From Methanomassiliicoccales archaeon (GTDB taxonomy: Archaea > Thermoplasmatota > Thermoplasmata > RBG-16-68-12 > SOIM01): a DNA stretch of 50,701 nucleotides. This document shows positions 1 to 9,268 of this stretch, one piece after another. The stretch lies in the NCBI GenBank assembly GCA_030593885.1, contig JAUVGH010000014.1, positions 1-50,701 on the forward strand, read 5' to 3'. The position numbers and the translations under genes were made by a program. The notes under the pieces are model-generated. The model saw only the letters and a list, made by a program, of their open reading frames with translations, was not told the DNA's origin and made no database searches. Numbering within the stretch: the first letter of the stretch is position 1; each line of letters starts with the position of its first letter.

Positions 1-580
1 CTCCGGGGCCGACGTGGAACTCGTACTTGAGATGCCCGTCCTTCACCCCGTACACCAGGTCGATGCCGTCGTACAGGTTCTCGTACACCACCTCCCTGTA
101 GTTGCGCACACCTGTCCGCCATTTGGAGGGGTCGTTGCCGAGGAAGTAGTTGTTCATGAAGGAGAGCTCACCACGCCCTTTGGGCTCCACGACATGGGAA
201 TCGGCGAAGGAGATCCGCACCAGGACCCCGCGGGCTGCGACCGGGTCATCAGGTGCAACATACTCGTCGAGACCGAAGGGGGGAGGGACATCGGGCTTCT
301 GGTCTGCATGCTCGACGACCGCCATGAGGACCGCCCCGACGGCGAAGCCGACATTCACGTTCCCGGACGAGAGATAGAAGCGGACATCCTCGTTCCGTAT
401 CTGCCCGAGGTTCTCGGTGAAATGGCCATCGGGCAAGGATTGGACGATTGGAACGGCAACTTCTTTCACGCCTCCGACAGTCGGTCCGCTGTCCGGCGCT
501 AGAGTATACACCGAGACATGCACCATCGCTGTGCTGATTGGGAGGATAACAGCGAAAAGGAGAACGAATGCTCGTTTCAT
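1..580 (-). CDS. Secreted SBBP-type beta-propeller protein, N-terminal part
   Basis: The gene starts at an ATG at 580 and stays open for 193 codons to the left edge, so only its N-terminal part is present. Residues 1-28 look like a Sec signal peptide (MKRAFVLLFAVILP...). The mature part carries ENLGQ (56-60), VRFYLSSG (66-73), NYFLGNDPSKW (144-154) and DGIDLVYG (171-178). This motif order is typical of the domain that precedes SBBP (seven-bladed propeller) repeats in large archaeal and bacterial surface proteins. The repeats would lie outside the window. Function is unknown beyond being exported; adhesion or surface display is inference. A decayed fragment of a similar protein lies at 2071-2775 on the other strand. 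Confidence 0.8.
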   Translation of the reverse strand, partial: MKRAFVLLFAVILPISTAMVHVSVYTLAPDSGPTVGGVKEVAVPIVQSLPDGHFTENLGQIRNEDVRFYLSSGNVNVGFAVGAVLMAVVEHADQKPDVPPPFGLDEYVAPDDPVAARGVLVRISFADSHVVEPKGRGELSFMNNYFLGNDPSKWRTGVRNYREVVYENLYDGIDLVYGVKDGHLKYEFHVGPG

Positions 581-774
581 GAAATCCCTCAATGCCCTAA
601 TCTATGACCGACCTCATGAACGTTGCGGTGTTGTCTTGCCCTCAGGTCGGGTTCTGCCATATGCGAATGGTGTCCACGGTCAGCGTGCGGCACGCTTGCT
701 ATTTTGGTGCTTCCACGAGGTCAGATATATCGCCTGCCAGAGGGAATTGTGATCGTCCGGTCAAGCCCGCTCTT

Positions 775-1287
775 TCAGTACAGATAAATGCTATTCCCAT
801 AGCTGGCCGAATCAAAGTATGGCGGCACATCGACGCAGCTGATGTTGGCCGAGTAGTTCACCCAGATGTAGGTGTCCTCTAAAACATTGTAAACTGTCAG
901 AGGGATAGGGCCTGAGCCACTCTCAATACCGCCACCGTATGTATAGGCTGTGTGGCCGTTGGACCACGTTCCACCATAGTCGGCTTTCAGGAGGAATGCG
1001 TGGGTCGCCACATTGCCTTGGTTAGTGCGACTATCAGAATAACTATAGTTGAAGTAGATCGTGACGCTGTCTCGGTCTTCGACATCTATCTCCCATGGGA
1101 CAGCTTCAACGCTAACGGTAGCGCCTAACCGGCTGTTGTTAATCCAAGTCACCCCCAACCCCACCAAATACGGATGGTTTGTTGCCAACACGGTGGGAGT
1201 CAGAATCACTACTGCGGTCATAAGGAGCGCAGACACCGTTCCAATTCTCGCTACTCTTGCCTTTCCTCTTTTGCAACTGTCTTTCAT
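775..1287 (-). CDS. Small exported protein of unknown function
   Basis: This encodes 170 residues. The ATG at 1287 is preferred over the TTG 75 bases upstream because GGAGG lies in front of it and the product then begins with a standard signal sequence: basic KRGKARVAR, then a hydrophobic stretch ending TVLA. The mature part (about 135 residues) has many Tyr, Ser, Asn and Thr and reads as beta-rich, with several possible N-glycosylation sequons (NNS, NYS, NYS, NIS). A GATATATG box near 1336-1343 is a plausible TATA element. I recognise no family. It is probably a cell-surface protein. Confidence 0.65.
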   Translation of the reverse strand: MKDSCKRGKARVARIGTVSALLMTAVVILTPTVLATNHPYLVGLGVTWINNSRLGATVSVEAVPWEIDVEDRDSVTIYFNYSYSDSRTNQGNVATHAFLLKADYGGTWSNGHTAYTYGGGIESGSGPIPLTVYNVLEDTYIWVNYSANISCVDVPPYFDSASYGNSIYLY

Positions 1288-1524
1288 ACACTTTTCACTT
1301 CCTCCGGGATCGAGAATCCCAAATGCAACCATTCTGTTCCTGCATATATCATTTCCTTGCAAATCGTAGCAATGCTACGAAAGGTAAGACAAAATGAAAA
1401 GATGTAACGATGTCTTTATAAAGGAAAATGTAAATACTAAACGCAAGGCCAGAGTTCCAAGCGGAGGGATCGGACGGCATCAAGAGGGGAGGGAATCGCT
1501 TCCATCGAGAGACCAATCTTAGCC

Positions 1525-2070
1525 TTGAGAATCTTACTTTTAGTGCAAAAGAGTGACAAGATCACCTCATCGAGTATAGTTTCAGAGGGTTGGAATAGAA
1601 GAACCGTACAGAGTAGTGTCCGAAGACTCAGGAAACTCAAACTATTGGACATCAAGGCTTCTGGATCGTTCCCTCGGTTCGAAAACAAGTGTTTTCTCTC
1701 CGAAAAGGGGCTCTACGTGGCAGATTTTGTAAGAAATCTGAGGGAGATTCTGAGGTTGTCGCTAGGTATGACGATGGAGGACCTCCCCGAGCTTCCGAAG
1801 GGTTGCATGTCTGTTCTCATATATTTGCTCAGCAGAAGATACAAAGGCATAACAAGAATGCTTGAGGAATTGAGCATCTCACCCCATCAGGCGTACCGTT
1901 GCCTGGCATCGTTGGAGTCAAAGGGAATCCTCGTGCGAGAGGAACGTCGTAGGGGGAAGACGACAGTATCATTCTTTCGCTTGTCAGAAAAAGGTGTTCT
2001 TGTCGCAGTTGCTGTGGACGCCTTGGACAGAGCGCTGAAGAGGCCTCCGGGCTTCGGCCGACGCGTGTGA
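1525..2070 (+). CDS. Two-domain winged-helix DNA-binding protein
   Basis: The product is 181 residues with two winged-helix-like halves. The first (about 10-75) has SSSIVSEGWNRRTVQSSVRRL followed by a basic wing. The second (about 90-165) has a helix-turn-helix around MLEELSISPHQAYRCLASLE, a basic wing RREERRRGKTTVSFF-like, and the phrase LSEKG that also occurs in the first half. This resembles MarR/ArnR-type archaeal regulators. The start is uncertain: the frame is open from 1441 with no ATG, and TTG at 1525 is the first usual codon. A CTTTATAAAGG box lies near 1412-1422. The stop directly abuts the propeller remnant that follows in the same frame. Confidence 0.6.
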   Translation: MRILLLVQKSDKITSSSIVSEGWNRRTVQSSVRRLRKLKLLDIKASGSFPRFENKCFLSEKGLYVADFVRNLREILRLSLGMTMEDLPELPKGCMSVLIYLLSRRYKGITRMLEELSISPHQAYRCLASLESKGILVREERRRGKTTVSFFRLSEKGVLVAVAVDALDRALKRPPGFGRRV

Positions 2071-2775
2071 TGCGGAGACGTCTACGAAATTGTCGCATAT
2101 GACTCGGACGGTAATCAGCTGTGGATGGCAACTTACAGTGACCCGTCAGGTCTCCACTGCCGGTCAAGAGCCTTGAGATTGGATACTGAGGGAAATGTCT
2201 ACGTGACTGGGTACTGCCATATCACTATAAACAACGAGGATTATGTAACTGTGAAGTACTCTCAGAAATGGAGGCTGGATATGGAGGTTGACATCGACCC
2301 GGACACTCTGAACCTCGACTCAAAGGGAAGGTGGATCACAGCCTACATCGAGATGTCTGGAGGATGTGACGTCCGGCTCATAGACAAGAGCTCTGTCCTG
2401 CTGAACGATACGATCCCTGCCGAGATGTGGCCGACTGAGATCGGGGACTATGACGAGGACGGTGTTCCGGACCTAATGGTGAAGTTCGACAGAACTGCGG
2501 TTCAGGAATACATCGAAGGACTGAACGTATCGGGCGGAGGAGCTGGCAGGTTTGGGTATGACGCCGCTTTAACGATAACGGGGATGTTCAACGACGGGAC
2601 AGCCTTTGAGTGCAGCGATACCATACGAGTCCTACAAGCGGAAAGGATGGGTGCAGTATTTGATCCGTTCCATTACACGGATAACCAGAGAATGAGGACA
2701 GGAGATCCCGAGCCAATCTCACCCCAGACCGGAACAAGAAGAACTCCTCCTCTTCTTTTGGCTAGACATTTTTGA
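2071..2775 (+). pseudogene. 5'-truncated SBBP propeller protein remnant
   Basis: Immediately after the TGA at 2068-2070 the same frame continues with DVYEIVAYDSDGNQLW, then RALRLDTEGNVYVTGY, a classic SBBP/propeller blade. A C-terminal module follows that is commonly found after such propellers (VDIDPDTLNLDSKGRW, IGDYDEDGVPDLMVKFDR, SDTIRVL). There is no start codon or signal peptide upstream and only about one blade, so this is the tail of a much larger gene that lost its 5' part. ATG at 2125 is internal to the blade. It could still be translated at a low level; I treat it as decayed. Confidence 0.7.
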
Positions 2776-3188
2776 GTGACCTGTCAGGACCTTTATTGTC
2801 GTGTTTCAATGAGGACAACGACATTCTTTCCATTTCTTAAGGGTCCATAGGAAGCGTTGGTTTTCAATTTCGATACCCTATACGATAAGTCGAAGAGCAG
2901 GACCAAATGCGTATATGGATGCCACCGACTCCTTCTTGTTTCTCCCCCATTTGGGGGTTTCTGGGAACCACCACATCCCGTTGTAATGAGTCTCGGAGCT
3001 TCTTGCGGCATCTAAATGGATTTAAAGGGACTATATCTAGTTATCACCCACTCATATCCGAATTCATGGATATCTGACCCAATACTCTTCCACATTAGCC
3101 TCGAAGGGAGTTTGTGCCAACTCTCAATCTCCCTTATCCATAACAACGAGAAGTTGCGTATCGCCAGCGAGCATCAACACGAATAGAC
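2776..3188. other. Intergenic stretch without a supported gene
   Basis: These 413 bases separate the decayed propeller gene from the convergent 3' end of the large membrane-anchored protein. A 72-codon reading frame on the minus strand (2793-3011) has no protein-like composition. I see no tRNA, repeat array or convincing hairpin. Confidence 0.6.
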
Positions 3189-6100
3189 TCACAGAACTTC
3201 TATAGTCAGAGTATAGCTTCCTGAAATACCACCCCAATCGTACACTTGCACGTAGTAGTATCCCTGGACGGTAGCCGTACAGCTTAAACTTTCTGTGCTG
3301 CCAAAATTCAAGGATGAATCTATCTCTGTTTGCGAAGGGTCATAGAGGTACAAGTCGAAGTCTGTCAGCAGATCTCCAGTCATGTTCACCCAGAGGGTCT
3401 GTCCAACATCAAGCCATATCTTGAAGTAATCGTCTGTGTCTGAACCGCCCAAGTCTTCACTCCACCCCGTTTCTCCAGTTGCATCTGTGGCACTACCGAA
3501 ATCATCTCCAGAATCAACATCTACATATGTTGTGAACTCTGGCAAACTTAAAAAGGGAATATTCTCGGAATTCCCAGCGTTATCCGTGGCAACAAAGTAC
3601 CAGCCATAGTTTCCTCCGCTGGAAACAGTCACTTGTATCGGGCTCGTGCTATCAGGGTCGTTCCCAGCCATAGTCCAAATGAATCCATTACTTGTGGTAA
3701 ACCAAAGTGTAACTGTTGCGATACCACTCGACGGTGCAGGATCATTCAGGCTGTAGAACACATCGAACGTCAGCATTGAGACCGTCCCAGGACCAGTAGC
3801 TGTGGCGGTCGGGGTGTATGTATCTACGAATGTCCAAGTATCGTTCCCGGATGGGACATCTTCGTAGTTGCTAGAAGTATCAATCGCCCTGGAATAGAAC
3901 TCATAGAAACCATCACCGCCCGTTATGTCCGTGTCAAAGTTCCAGCTCCAACCGTCAAATCGTATAGTGTCATTTCCATAGTATGTCCACACACCACCAT
4001 CTTTGCTATACCACAGTTCCACGGCATCCACACCTCTGTTGTCATTGGCTGTAGCATAGACCGTGAAGGTTATACTGTTTTCATACGTCGGTTGGGCATT
4101 CACGCTTGATACAGGTTTCTGATCATCTAGTCCCGTTGAAGACAAGGTGAAACTTCTGGATATCTCAGCAGAATAGCCTCCGAAGTCGTGAACCATTATA
4201 TCAACCGTGTAGATACCTATCAATGAAGGGTCAATGGTCTGGATATATGCCCTGACAAGCTCCCACCACCACGAGTTCACTGGGTCATTCGTGCTCCATT
4301 CTCCGTTCTTCAACACTGGGAAGGGAATGGGAATATCAACAAGGAATATGTTTGTGCCATCATTGAGGATCCTAATCTCCGCCCAAAGAGCCATATCAGG
4401 ATTGTCTTGTGAGTTGATGGTTATGTTGAAATCATCGATAGGAACAACCTCATTTTCGGATGGATCGAGCACTGTCATTGCCGGAGGGGAATTACTTATC
4501 TCCTCAATGGAGAACGCAAGAATATACCCCGGAGGCCCCAGTCCGGAACCTAGAAGATTGTCCATAAAGTTGGTGAGAGGCTCTGTAATGTTCGACAATC
4601 CGCCCAATCCGGGTATAGCCAAATTAGGAATGCCAACTATCTTTCCCTGCAGAAAGTCATTTATGCTGTCCAAATTGGCTTGAGAATCTATGTACATTCC
4701 TCTTATGCTTGTAATGTTAAGTCCATAGTACATAGGTCCTTGACCCGCAGCTAGGTAAAGAACAGGCACCTGATATATCTCAGTCAGACCGTCCACTTTC
4801 AACCCATCATAGGCGCACAGGTCCAACGGAAAGGCCTCTATCGCTTTAGAAGCGGGATTGCCTGGTAACGCTTCAGCAATCGTTTTGAGTGTTGTGCCAA
4901 CGGTAATTGCATCAATACTAACATACGCCCATCCAAACTGATTCAGGACTATGTTCCCTTCTTTGAGGTCTTTCACAGTCACGGTCTGTAACCCCTCCAT
5001 CACCTCTGAATAGCTGTCCACAACAATCAGTGGTATGTGCGATAGTGAAGTATCAATGTTGAAATAGAGCGCGGGATCATAGAGAACTCCTTTCAGATTC
5101 AAATATCTGAATCCCGACGCGGTAGTTTCATAGTCGGGGATGATTGCCACAGAGCCGTATTTCCACGCTGGAGTACCGGAACCGCTCAACATCTCAGGAA
5201 GTCTCTCATCCAGCAAAAGGACAAATGCTGGATTCTTGAAGGTTGTTATTGTCTTCAGTGCATCGACAGTACTTTCTGGAAGCTCGAAAGCCTCTCCGAG
5301 GCTCTGAATCAGAGTTGCCAAGTCAACGACCATTCCGTAGCCCTCGACCTCCACGCTTTCTACGAGTGTGGTGGTATGCGGCCTTTCAACAGATTGCCAG
5401 AGACCGGTTACAGATCTCGTGGTGTACGTATCTGGAATCACTTCACCTATGACTCCGACATTCACATCAAAGGTGAAATCAAGGTTCAGATTGAAGGATG
5501 ATGAGGCCAATGAATTGACCTTACTTGTCAAGTTGGACAGGTCCGACTCGTAAACTTCAAGTCGGCACATACCCGGAAAGCTGGAGTAGTCATCCAATGA
5601 ATAGAGAAGGAGCCACAGCTTGTTGCTATCGATTCTGTTGTCTTCCTCTGTCACTATTGCTAGTCCCTCGCCAACTTCGCTCACCACCTCCTTGAGCCAC
5701 TCAGTGCCATCTGTGAAGAAGATATCTGCGAGTCTTTCGAGGTCGGACGGCGTAATGGTGTCTATCACATCACCTACAATAGACAAGGGATTCTGATAAG
5801 TGAGTTCGCTCACCATGACGAATCTCGTATCGACCCCGTTAAAGGTTAAACCGAAGTCTTGAGAGAGATCGGAGATCTTGTTCAAGTCAACGTCGCCAAA
5901 TACCGAGCTTGCGTAATTCTCTGCAAGGACTCCTAGGGTGAGAGAGTCAAACACCGCCCCCTTGACAGTGACGGTATTGAAAAATGTCGGATAGGACTCT
6001 TCGGGGGCAACCCAAACATAGTCGTCCGTTCCAGTGGTTCCAATGCCAAAAGTGTAGTTTCCATACACCAAACTCAAAGACGTGAAACTGACCTCGATGT

Positions 6101-6539
6101 TCTTGAACAGGCTCCCGATGACATCATCCATATCATCCATGCTTACTGCCTCGGTATCACTGGTGACAACTTCCTCCAATTCGTATTCTCCATTCTTCTC
6201 ACTGATCTCGAACTCTCCACCTATGATATCTTCAGGATTCATTGTGCCTTCCATCTCAAACGTTAGCATATCCTGACTCGTTTTGTCACTTCTGTATCCA
6301 ACGAAGTAGTCTGGTCCATCGCCTCCTGTGCCTGTACCGATGTACTCCGATGGAATCACTGCGCCTATGTATGTGACTCCCTTTCCATCCTCTCCGCCCG
6401 ATTGCAGAAGAAACAATAGTCCTACCGAGGTTGACAAGATGATCAAAATCGCCAGTACACCAGCAATCAGAATTTTCTTTCTGTCTTTCTTGTCTTTCTG
6501 TATGCGTTCCGGATCTTCAACATCGTTTTCATTTTCCAT
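3189..6539 (-). CDS. Large membrane-anchored surface protein with Ig-like and C-terminal PPC domains
   Basis: From the ATG at 6539 (GGAGGGG eight bases upstream) the protein has 1,116 residues. A charged cytoplasmic N-terminus (1-22) is followed by one membrane helix (about 23-45), so it is probably a type II or signal-anchored protein with a large outside part. Residues of roughly 100-700 match no family I know. About 760-1000 contain Ig/Fn-like modules (PVSSVNAQPTYENSITF; LWYSKDGGVW). The last 110 residues look like a bacterial pre-peptidase C-terminal (PPC) domain (GSDTDDYFKIWLDVGQTLWV, FDLYLYDP, GSYTLTIEVL). No catalytic motif is visible. Earlier in-frame starts would add a cysteine-rich extension before the promoter-proximal region and are rejected. 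Role is probably surface layer or adhesion (inference). Confidence 0.75.
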   Translation of the reverse strand: MENENDVEDPERIQKDKKDRKKILIAGVLAILIILSTSVGLLFLLQSGGEDGKGVTYIGAVIPSEYIGTGTGGDGPDYFVGYRSDKTSQDMLTFEMEGTMNPEDIIGGEFEISEKNGEYELEEVVTSDTEAVSMDDMDDVIGSLFKNIEVSFTSLSLVYGNYTFGIGTTGTDDYVWVAPEESYPTFFNTVTVKGAVFDSLTLGVLAENYASSVFGDVDLNKISDLSQDFGLTFNGVDTRFVMVSELTYQNPLSIVGDVIDTITPSDLERLADIFFTDGTEWLKEVVSEVGEGLAIVTEEDNRIDSNKLWLLLYSLDDYSSFPGMCRLEVYESDLSNLTSKVNSLASSSFNLNLDFTFDVNVGVIGEVIPDTYTTRSVTGLWQSVERPHTTTLVESVEVEGYGMVVDLATLIQSLGEAFELPESTVDALKTITTFKNPAFVLLLDERLPEMLSGSGTPAWKYGSVAIIPDYETTASGFRYLNLKGVLYDPALYFNIDTSLSHIPLIVVDSYSEVMEGLQTVTVKDLKEGNIVLNQFGWAYVSIDAITVGTTLKTIAEALPGNPASKAIEAFPLDLCAYDGLKVDGLTEIYQVPVLYLAAGQGPMYYGLNITSIRGMYIDSQANLDSINDFLQGKIVGIPNLAIPGLGGLSNITEPLTNFMDNLLGSGLGPPGYILAFSIEEISNSPPAMTVLDPSENEVVPIDDFNITINSQDNPDMALWAEIRILNDGTNIFLVDIPIPFPVLKNGEWSTNDPVNSWWWELVRAYIQTIDPSLIGIYTVDIMVHDFGGYSAEISRSFTLSSTGLDDQKPVSSVNAQPTYENSITFTVYATANDNRGVDAVELWYSKDGGVWTYYGNDTIRFDGWSWNFDTDITGGDGFYEFYSRAIDTSSNYEDVPSGNDTWTFVDTYTPTATATGPGTVSMLTFDVFYSLNDPAPSSGIATVTLWFTTSNGFIWTMAGNDPDSTSPIQVTVSSGGNYGWYFVATDNAGNSENIPFLSLPEFTTYVDVDSGDDFGSATDATGETGWSEDLGGSDTDDYFKIWLDVGQTLWVNMTGDLLTDFDLYLYDPSQTEIDSSLNFGSTESLSCTATVQGYYYVQVYDWGGISGSYTLTIEVL

Positions 6540-6684
6540 ATTCTCAGCCCCTCCAACCAACTTGCCACTGCTTGCATCCCTCAACATGCTGCGTGCATAT
6601 ATTCTTTTCCCGTGTAGGACGGGTATGGGACATATCCAACAAAAATGAGATGGACCTACAAATATATAACATCTGTGTAGTTTC
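6540..6684. promoter_or_regulatory. Divergent promoter region
   Basis: On the plus strand AATATATAAC (6659-6668) lies about 22 bases before the ATG of the ribbon-helix-helix gene at 6685, fitting a nearly leaderless transcript. On the minus strand a GAATATATGCA box (6594-6604) would start transcription near 6575 and give the large surface-protein gene a short leader carrying its GGAGGGG. Confidence 0.5.
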
Positions 6685-6870
6685 ATGACAACCAGAAAGC
6701 ACTATCGAGGACTCACAATACCAGAATCACTCATAGAAAAGGTGGAAGATATCATTGAGAAAAGAAAGGAGCTAGGCTACGTCAGTGTCTCTGAGTTCGT
6801 CAAGGAAGCTATCCGCAGGCGTATCGAGGAAATTGAGTCAAAGGAAGCAACCAGAAATGAAAGGAAATGA
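6685..6870 (+). CDS. Ribbon-helix-helix (CopG/MetJ-like) DNA-binding protein
   Basis: This 61-residue protein has the full RHH layout: a short strand (HYRGLTIPESL), helix A (IEKVEDIIEKRKEL), the turn GYVSVSEFV and helix B (KEAIRRRIEEI). Such proteins bind operator DNA as dimers. It stands alone, divergent from the large surface-protein gene, and may regulate that gene and itself. No toxin partner is seen directly downstream on the same strand. Confidence 0.8.
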   Translation: MTTRKHYRGLTIPESLIEKVEDIIEKRKELGYVSVSEFVKEAIRRRIEEIESKEATRNERK

Positions 6871-6889
6871 GTTTCCAATTGAACGGAAA

Positions 6890-7033
6890 TCAGGGCATCT
6901 CATCCTTGCCAGGTGATTTTGAGGGACTTGCTTTCTCTTTCCTAATAATCCGACGAATCGTTAGGGCTACTCGTGTGATGACTACGATAACGATGCCGAC
7001 AGCCAGAAGGGTCTTCTTCTTAATTCTAATCAC
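6890..7033 (-). CDS. 47-residue single-pass membrane peptide
   Basis: A GTG start at 7033 overlaps the TGA of the upstream nuclease-like gene in the sequence GTGA, the usual sign of translational coupling. The peptide has a basic start (IRIKKK), one hydrophobic helix (about 8-25, LLAVGIVIVVIT), then a basic and polar tail ending KDEMP. I recognise no family. The four-base overlap and the clean membrane-helix pattern argue that it is real, but its short length keeps confidence modest. Confidence 0.45.
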   Translation of the reverse strand: MIRIKKKTLLAVGIVIVVITRVALTIRRIIRKEKASPSKSPGKDEMP

Positions 7034-7560
7034 TTCACGATTAGATACAGCCCCATCTCCCTGAGTCGCCGGACAAAACGTGTGGCCTCTTTCGTCCCAA
7101 GGCTTGACTTGATCCTCTTCCCGGGTGTCCCGTCCACGATGAAAAGCACCGCAAAAGGATATTGGGTCTGGTAGAGTAGCCCTTGTCCGATCGCTCGCTG
7201 AAGGTCTCCTGAGCGTTTGGCGTATTTCACTTCAAGGGCCATTCCACGGATTTCTGCGTCCGGACCATGCTTGAACCCGAGGACCTCGACGCTTCGTACA
7301 TCCCTTTTCCCACACCACCGATGCCTGAACCCGTCATAGTCCTTTAGCATCTGGAGCATTTGCATTTCAATGTCCTTCTCCTTTGTTATTCCCCTCGTTT
7401 CCAGCTCCAGGGAAGCAAGATTTCTCGCGAGATAGGCCGCCTTCCTGGGCGTGGGATCCCATTTCTTGATCCTCGTCTTGAGCCTGACCTTGCCGCCGCA
7501 GTGTGGACAGTAGTTCGAAACGACGGATGTCTCTCTGTTACAGCTCTTGCACTTCACCAT
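7030..7560 (-). CDS. Zinc-ribbon protein with a PD-(D/E)XK-nuclease-like domain
   Basis: The 176-residue product begins with a zinc ribbon: C4-x2-C7 and C18-x2-C21 (NYCPHCGG). After a basic linker the rest resembles a restriction-endonuclease-like fold: a helix (MQMLQMLKDYDGF), a strand with an acidic residue in GPDAEIRG, then the E-x-K pair in ALEVKYAKR, followed by a helix with Q (RAIGQGLLYQTQ). This D...ExK...Q order fits Holliday-resolvase/Mrr-like nuclease domains; catalysis is inferred. The start has GGAGGG eight bases upstream. It lies in an accessory island with a recombinase and an AlbA_2 protein. Confidence 0.6.
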   Translation of the reverse strand: MVKCKSCNRETSVVSNYCPHCGGKVRLKTRIKKWDPTPRKAAYLARNLASLELETRGITKEKDIEMQMLQMLKDYDGFRHRWCGKRDVRSVEVLGFKHGPDAEIRGMALEVKYAKRSGDLQRAIGQGLLYQTQYPFAVLFIVDGTPGKRIKSSLGTKEATRFVRRLREMGLYLIVK

Positions 7561-7703
7561 ATTGTAGCCCTCCAGAGTAGTTTCACATTCCTCCCCTTCA
7601 GATGTTTATATGTTGTGTCCAACATAACTCTTTCGCCCGCAAGGCACATTGTCTCCCTGGACGACAGAACTGGAGACCTGAGCGGGGGGAGGTAACGAGT
7701 AAG

Positions 7704-7883
7704 ATGAGCAAGGAATTCATCTCCGGCGCGGAGAGTTTTCTGGACCTCTTCATGAAGAAGCTCACCGAGAACGGCGGGATCTGTGCCGACTGCAAGAAGA
7801 ACGTGGGGGAGCTCTACGAGACGTTGAAGGAGAGAATCAGGGACAAGAAGCTGGAGAAACTGGAGTTGGAGTTGGAGCTCTGA
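7704..7883 (+). CDS. Small helical protein with one CxxC
   Basis: The ATG at 7704 follows a strong GGGGGGAGGT and is preferred over an upstream codon at 7602 that lies in a TATA-like stretch (TTTATATG, about 7605-7612). The 59-residue protein is mostly helical and charged, has a single CxxC (CADCKK), and ends in a Leu/Glu heptad-like tail (KLEKLELELEL) that could form a coiled coil. Function unknown. Confidence 0.55.
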   Translation: MSKEFISGAESFLDLFMKKLTENGGICADCKKNVGELYETLKERIRDKKLEKLELELEL

Positions 7884-7899
7884 AATCAGACAACCAGAA

Positions 7900-9165
7900 T
7901 CATCTCTTTCTTTGTACTTCGTCCAATTCGGCCCGGGTCATAATGCGATCCGTCGATCCCGCTCTGATATATGGTCCTCGATTTCGTAAGAATGATGGTT
8001 TGTTCTCTAACTCCTTGATGTAGATGATATGAACGCCGCTTTCTTCGACGAAACGAGCTTCAAAGTCAACGCGGGGATCCACGCAATCAGCAATCCAGTT
8101 CTGCAGACGGCTCTTCACCACCTTCGGCTCCTCCTGGCTATCGAGTATTTTTCCTTGGTCATCCACGCCGATGATGATTATTCCTCCTCGTCTATTCGCG
8201 AAGGCAACCACTGACTCCAAAACGTCATCTCGCTGTTCTTTATGTGTGTTGGCTTTGAATTCCAGGGATTCATCCTCTCCCCGCAATAGCAGCAGTTTCA
8301 ACTCCTCAGTGGCGATGTCTATTTCTACTCCTTCTTGTCCCCAGTCAGAATAAGAGAGAAAACTCCTCCAATCGACCTTGTCCCCAGCGTCAGTAACCAA
8401 TGCCACGTGGAAGCTGTATGGAAGCCCACCCACGCGTAGGGAGTAAGTACCATTCTCCTGTCTGATATCAGCATTGCGTGCCTCCTCCTTGGACGGCTTC
8501 ACAAAAGATTTGACAGTGGCTTTGGCTGGAGACAGGTGTCCCCAGTCAACCTCCATCATAATGTTCTTAGCATTCACCTTGACTTTGGAGAATCGAGCAC
8601 GTCTGTCTATAATTAAGATCTGAAGAGATCCTTGAGGGAATTGGTAATGTTCTGACAACCAAATGGCCCGATGTGCGATTGCTACACTCACATCTGGATA
8701 GTAGGGTAGACCATGCTCAAAGAGGTCATCATGAGACAAAGTCCCTCTGCAGTTGTTGTCCAAAAGATACCCATATATTCGGACAGGCCAGTTTGCTCGA
8801 TGTCTATTGCTTGCACTCCGTCGTCTTATACCATCCTTGAGTTCACCGGAAGCGTCAATGGACTCTGACTTTGAAATAGCAAGAGAGCCTCCCGAGACAA
8901 GTCGATCCACTAACTCCAATGCGTCTTCTTGGCCAATGGTTTTGTGGATCAGGCGGAAATCAGACCAATTCCAGTCAATGTCGCCCGGGGCTTCCATGCC
9001 GAGGACAAGTTCACCATAGGCAAGTCTCCACTCATCACCTTCCTTTGACAGAGCGAGAAGGATGGAACTTGGAGATCCTCCGCCAGCGAGTTCAACGGCC
9101 TGGTCCTTTAGATGTTCAAACTTCTCCCTTGAGGCGGACTGTCGCGATTCCTTCGTTTCATTCAT
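7900..9165 (-). CDS. Schlafen/AlbA_2-domain protein with a novel N-terminal region
   Basis: This 421-residue protein carries a C-terminal AlbA_2 (Schlafen AAA-like, divergent AAA_4) domain from about residue 291: ESLEFK near 300-304, the helix VLESVVAFANRRGG, the strand IIIIGVDDQG and the late motif FLRNRGPYIRAGSTDR. Related domains occur in transcription-regulator and antiviral proteins and may bind nucleic acid or NTP. The first 290 residues match nothing I know. A small part (WPVRIYGYLLDN...) might be a nucleic-acid- or ligand-binding module. The neighbourhood (nuclease-like protein, recombinase) is consistent with a defence or mobile-element cargo role, which is inference. Confidence 0.7.
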   Translation of the reverse strand: MNETKESRQSASREKFEHLKDQAVELAGGGSPSSILLALSKEGDEWRLAYGELVLGMEAPGDIDWNWSDFRLIHKTIGQEDALELVDRLVSGGSLAISKSESIDASGELKDGIRRRSASNRHRANWPVRIYGYLLDNNCRGTLSHDDLFEHGLPYYPDVSVAIAHRAIWLSEHYQFPQGSLQILIIDRRARFSKVKVNAKNIMMEVDWGHLSPAKATVKSFVKPSKEEARNADIRQENGTYSLRVGGLPYSFHVALVTDAGDKVDWRSFLSYSDWGQEGVEIDIATEELKLLLLRGEDESLEFKANTHKEQRDDVLESVVAFANRRGGIIIIGVDDQGKILDSQEEPKVVKSRLQNWIADCVDPRVDFEARFVEESGVHIIYIKELENKPSFLRNRGPYIRAGSTDRIMTRAELDEVQRKR

Positions 9166-9268
9166 TAAGGCCCCCCATATAAGTACGTCTCTGAACTGGT
9201 ATGCGTATAGTTAAAACTTCGCCCTGAGAACCGAATCGATTATCAGGAACCTTACGCATTGACCGGCT

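Noticed and set aside
14-502. 162-codon reading frame on the plus strand at the left edge
   Set aside because: The minus strand of the same bases encodes a recognisable SBBP-type secreted protein, and the plus frame has no family resemblance.
2793-3011. 72-codon frame on the minus strand
   Set aside because: Composition is not protein-like and start signals are weak.
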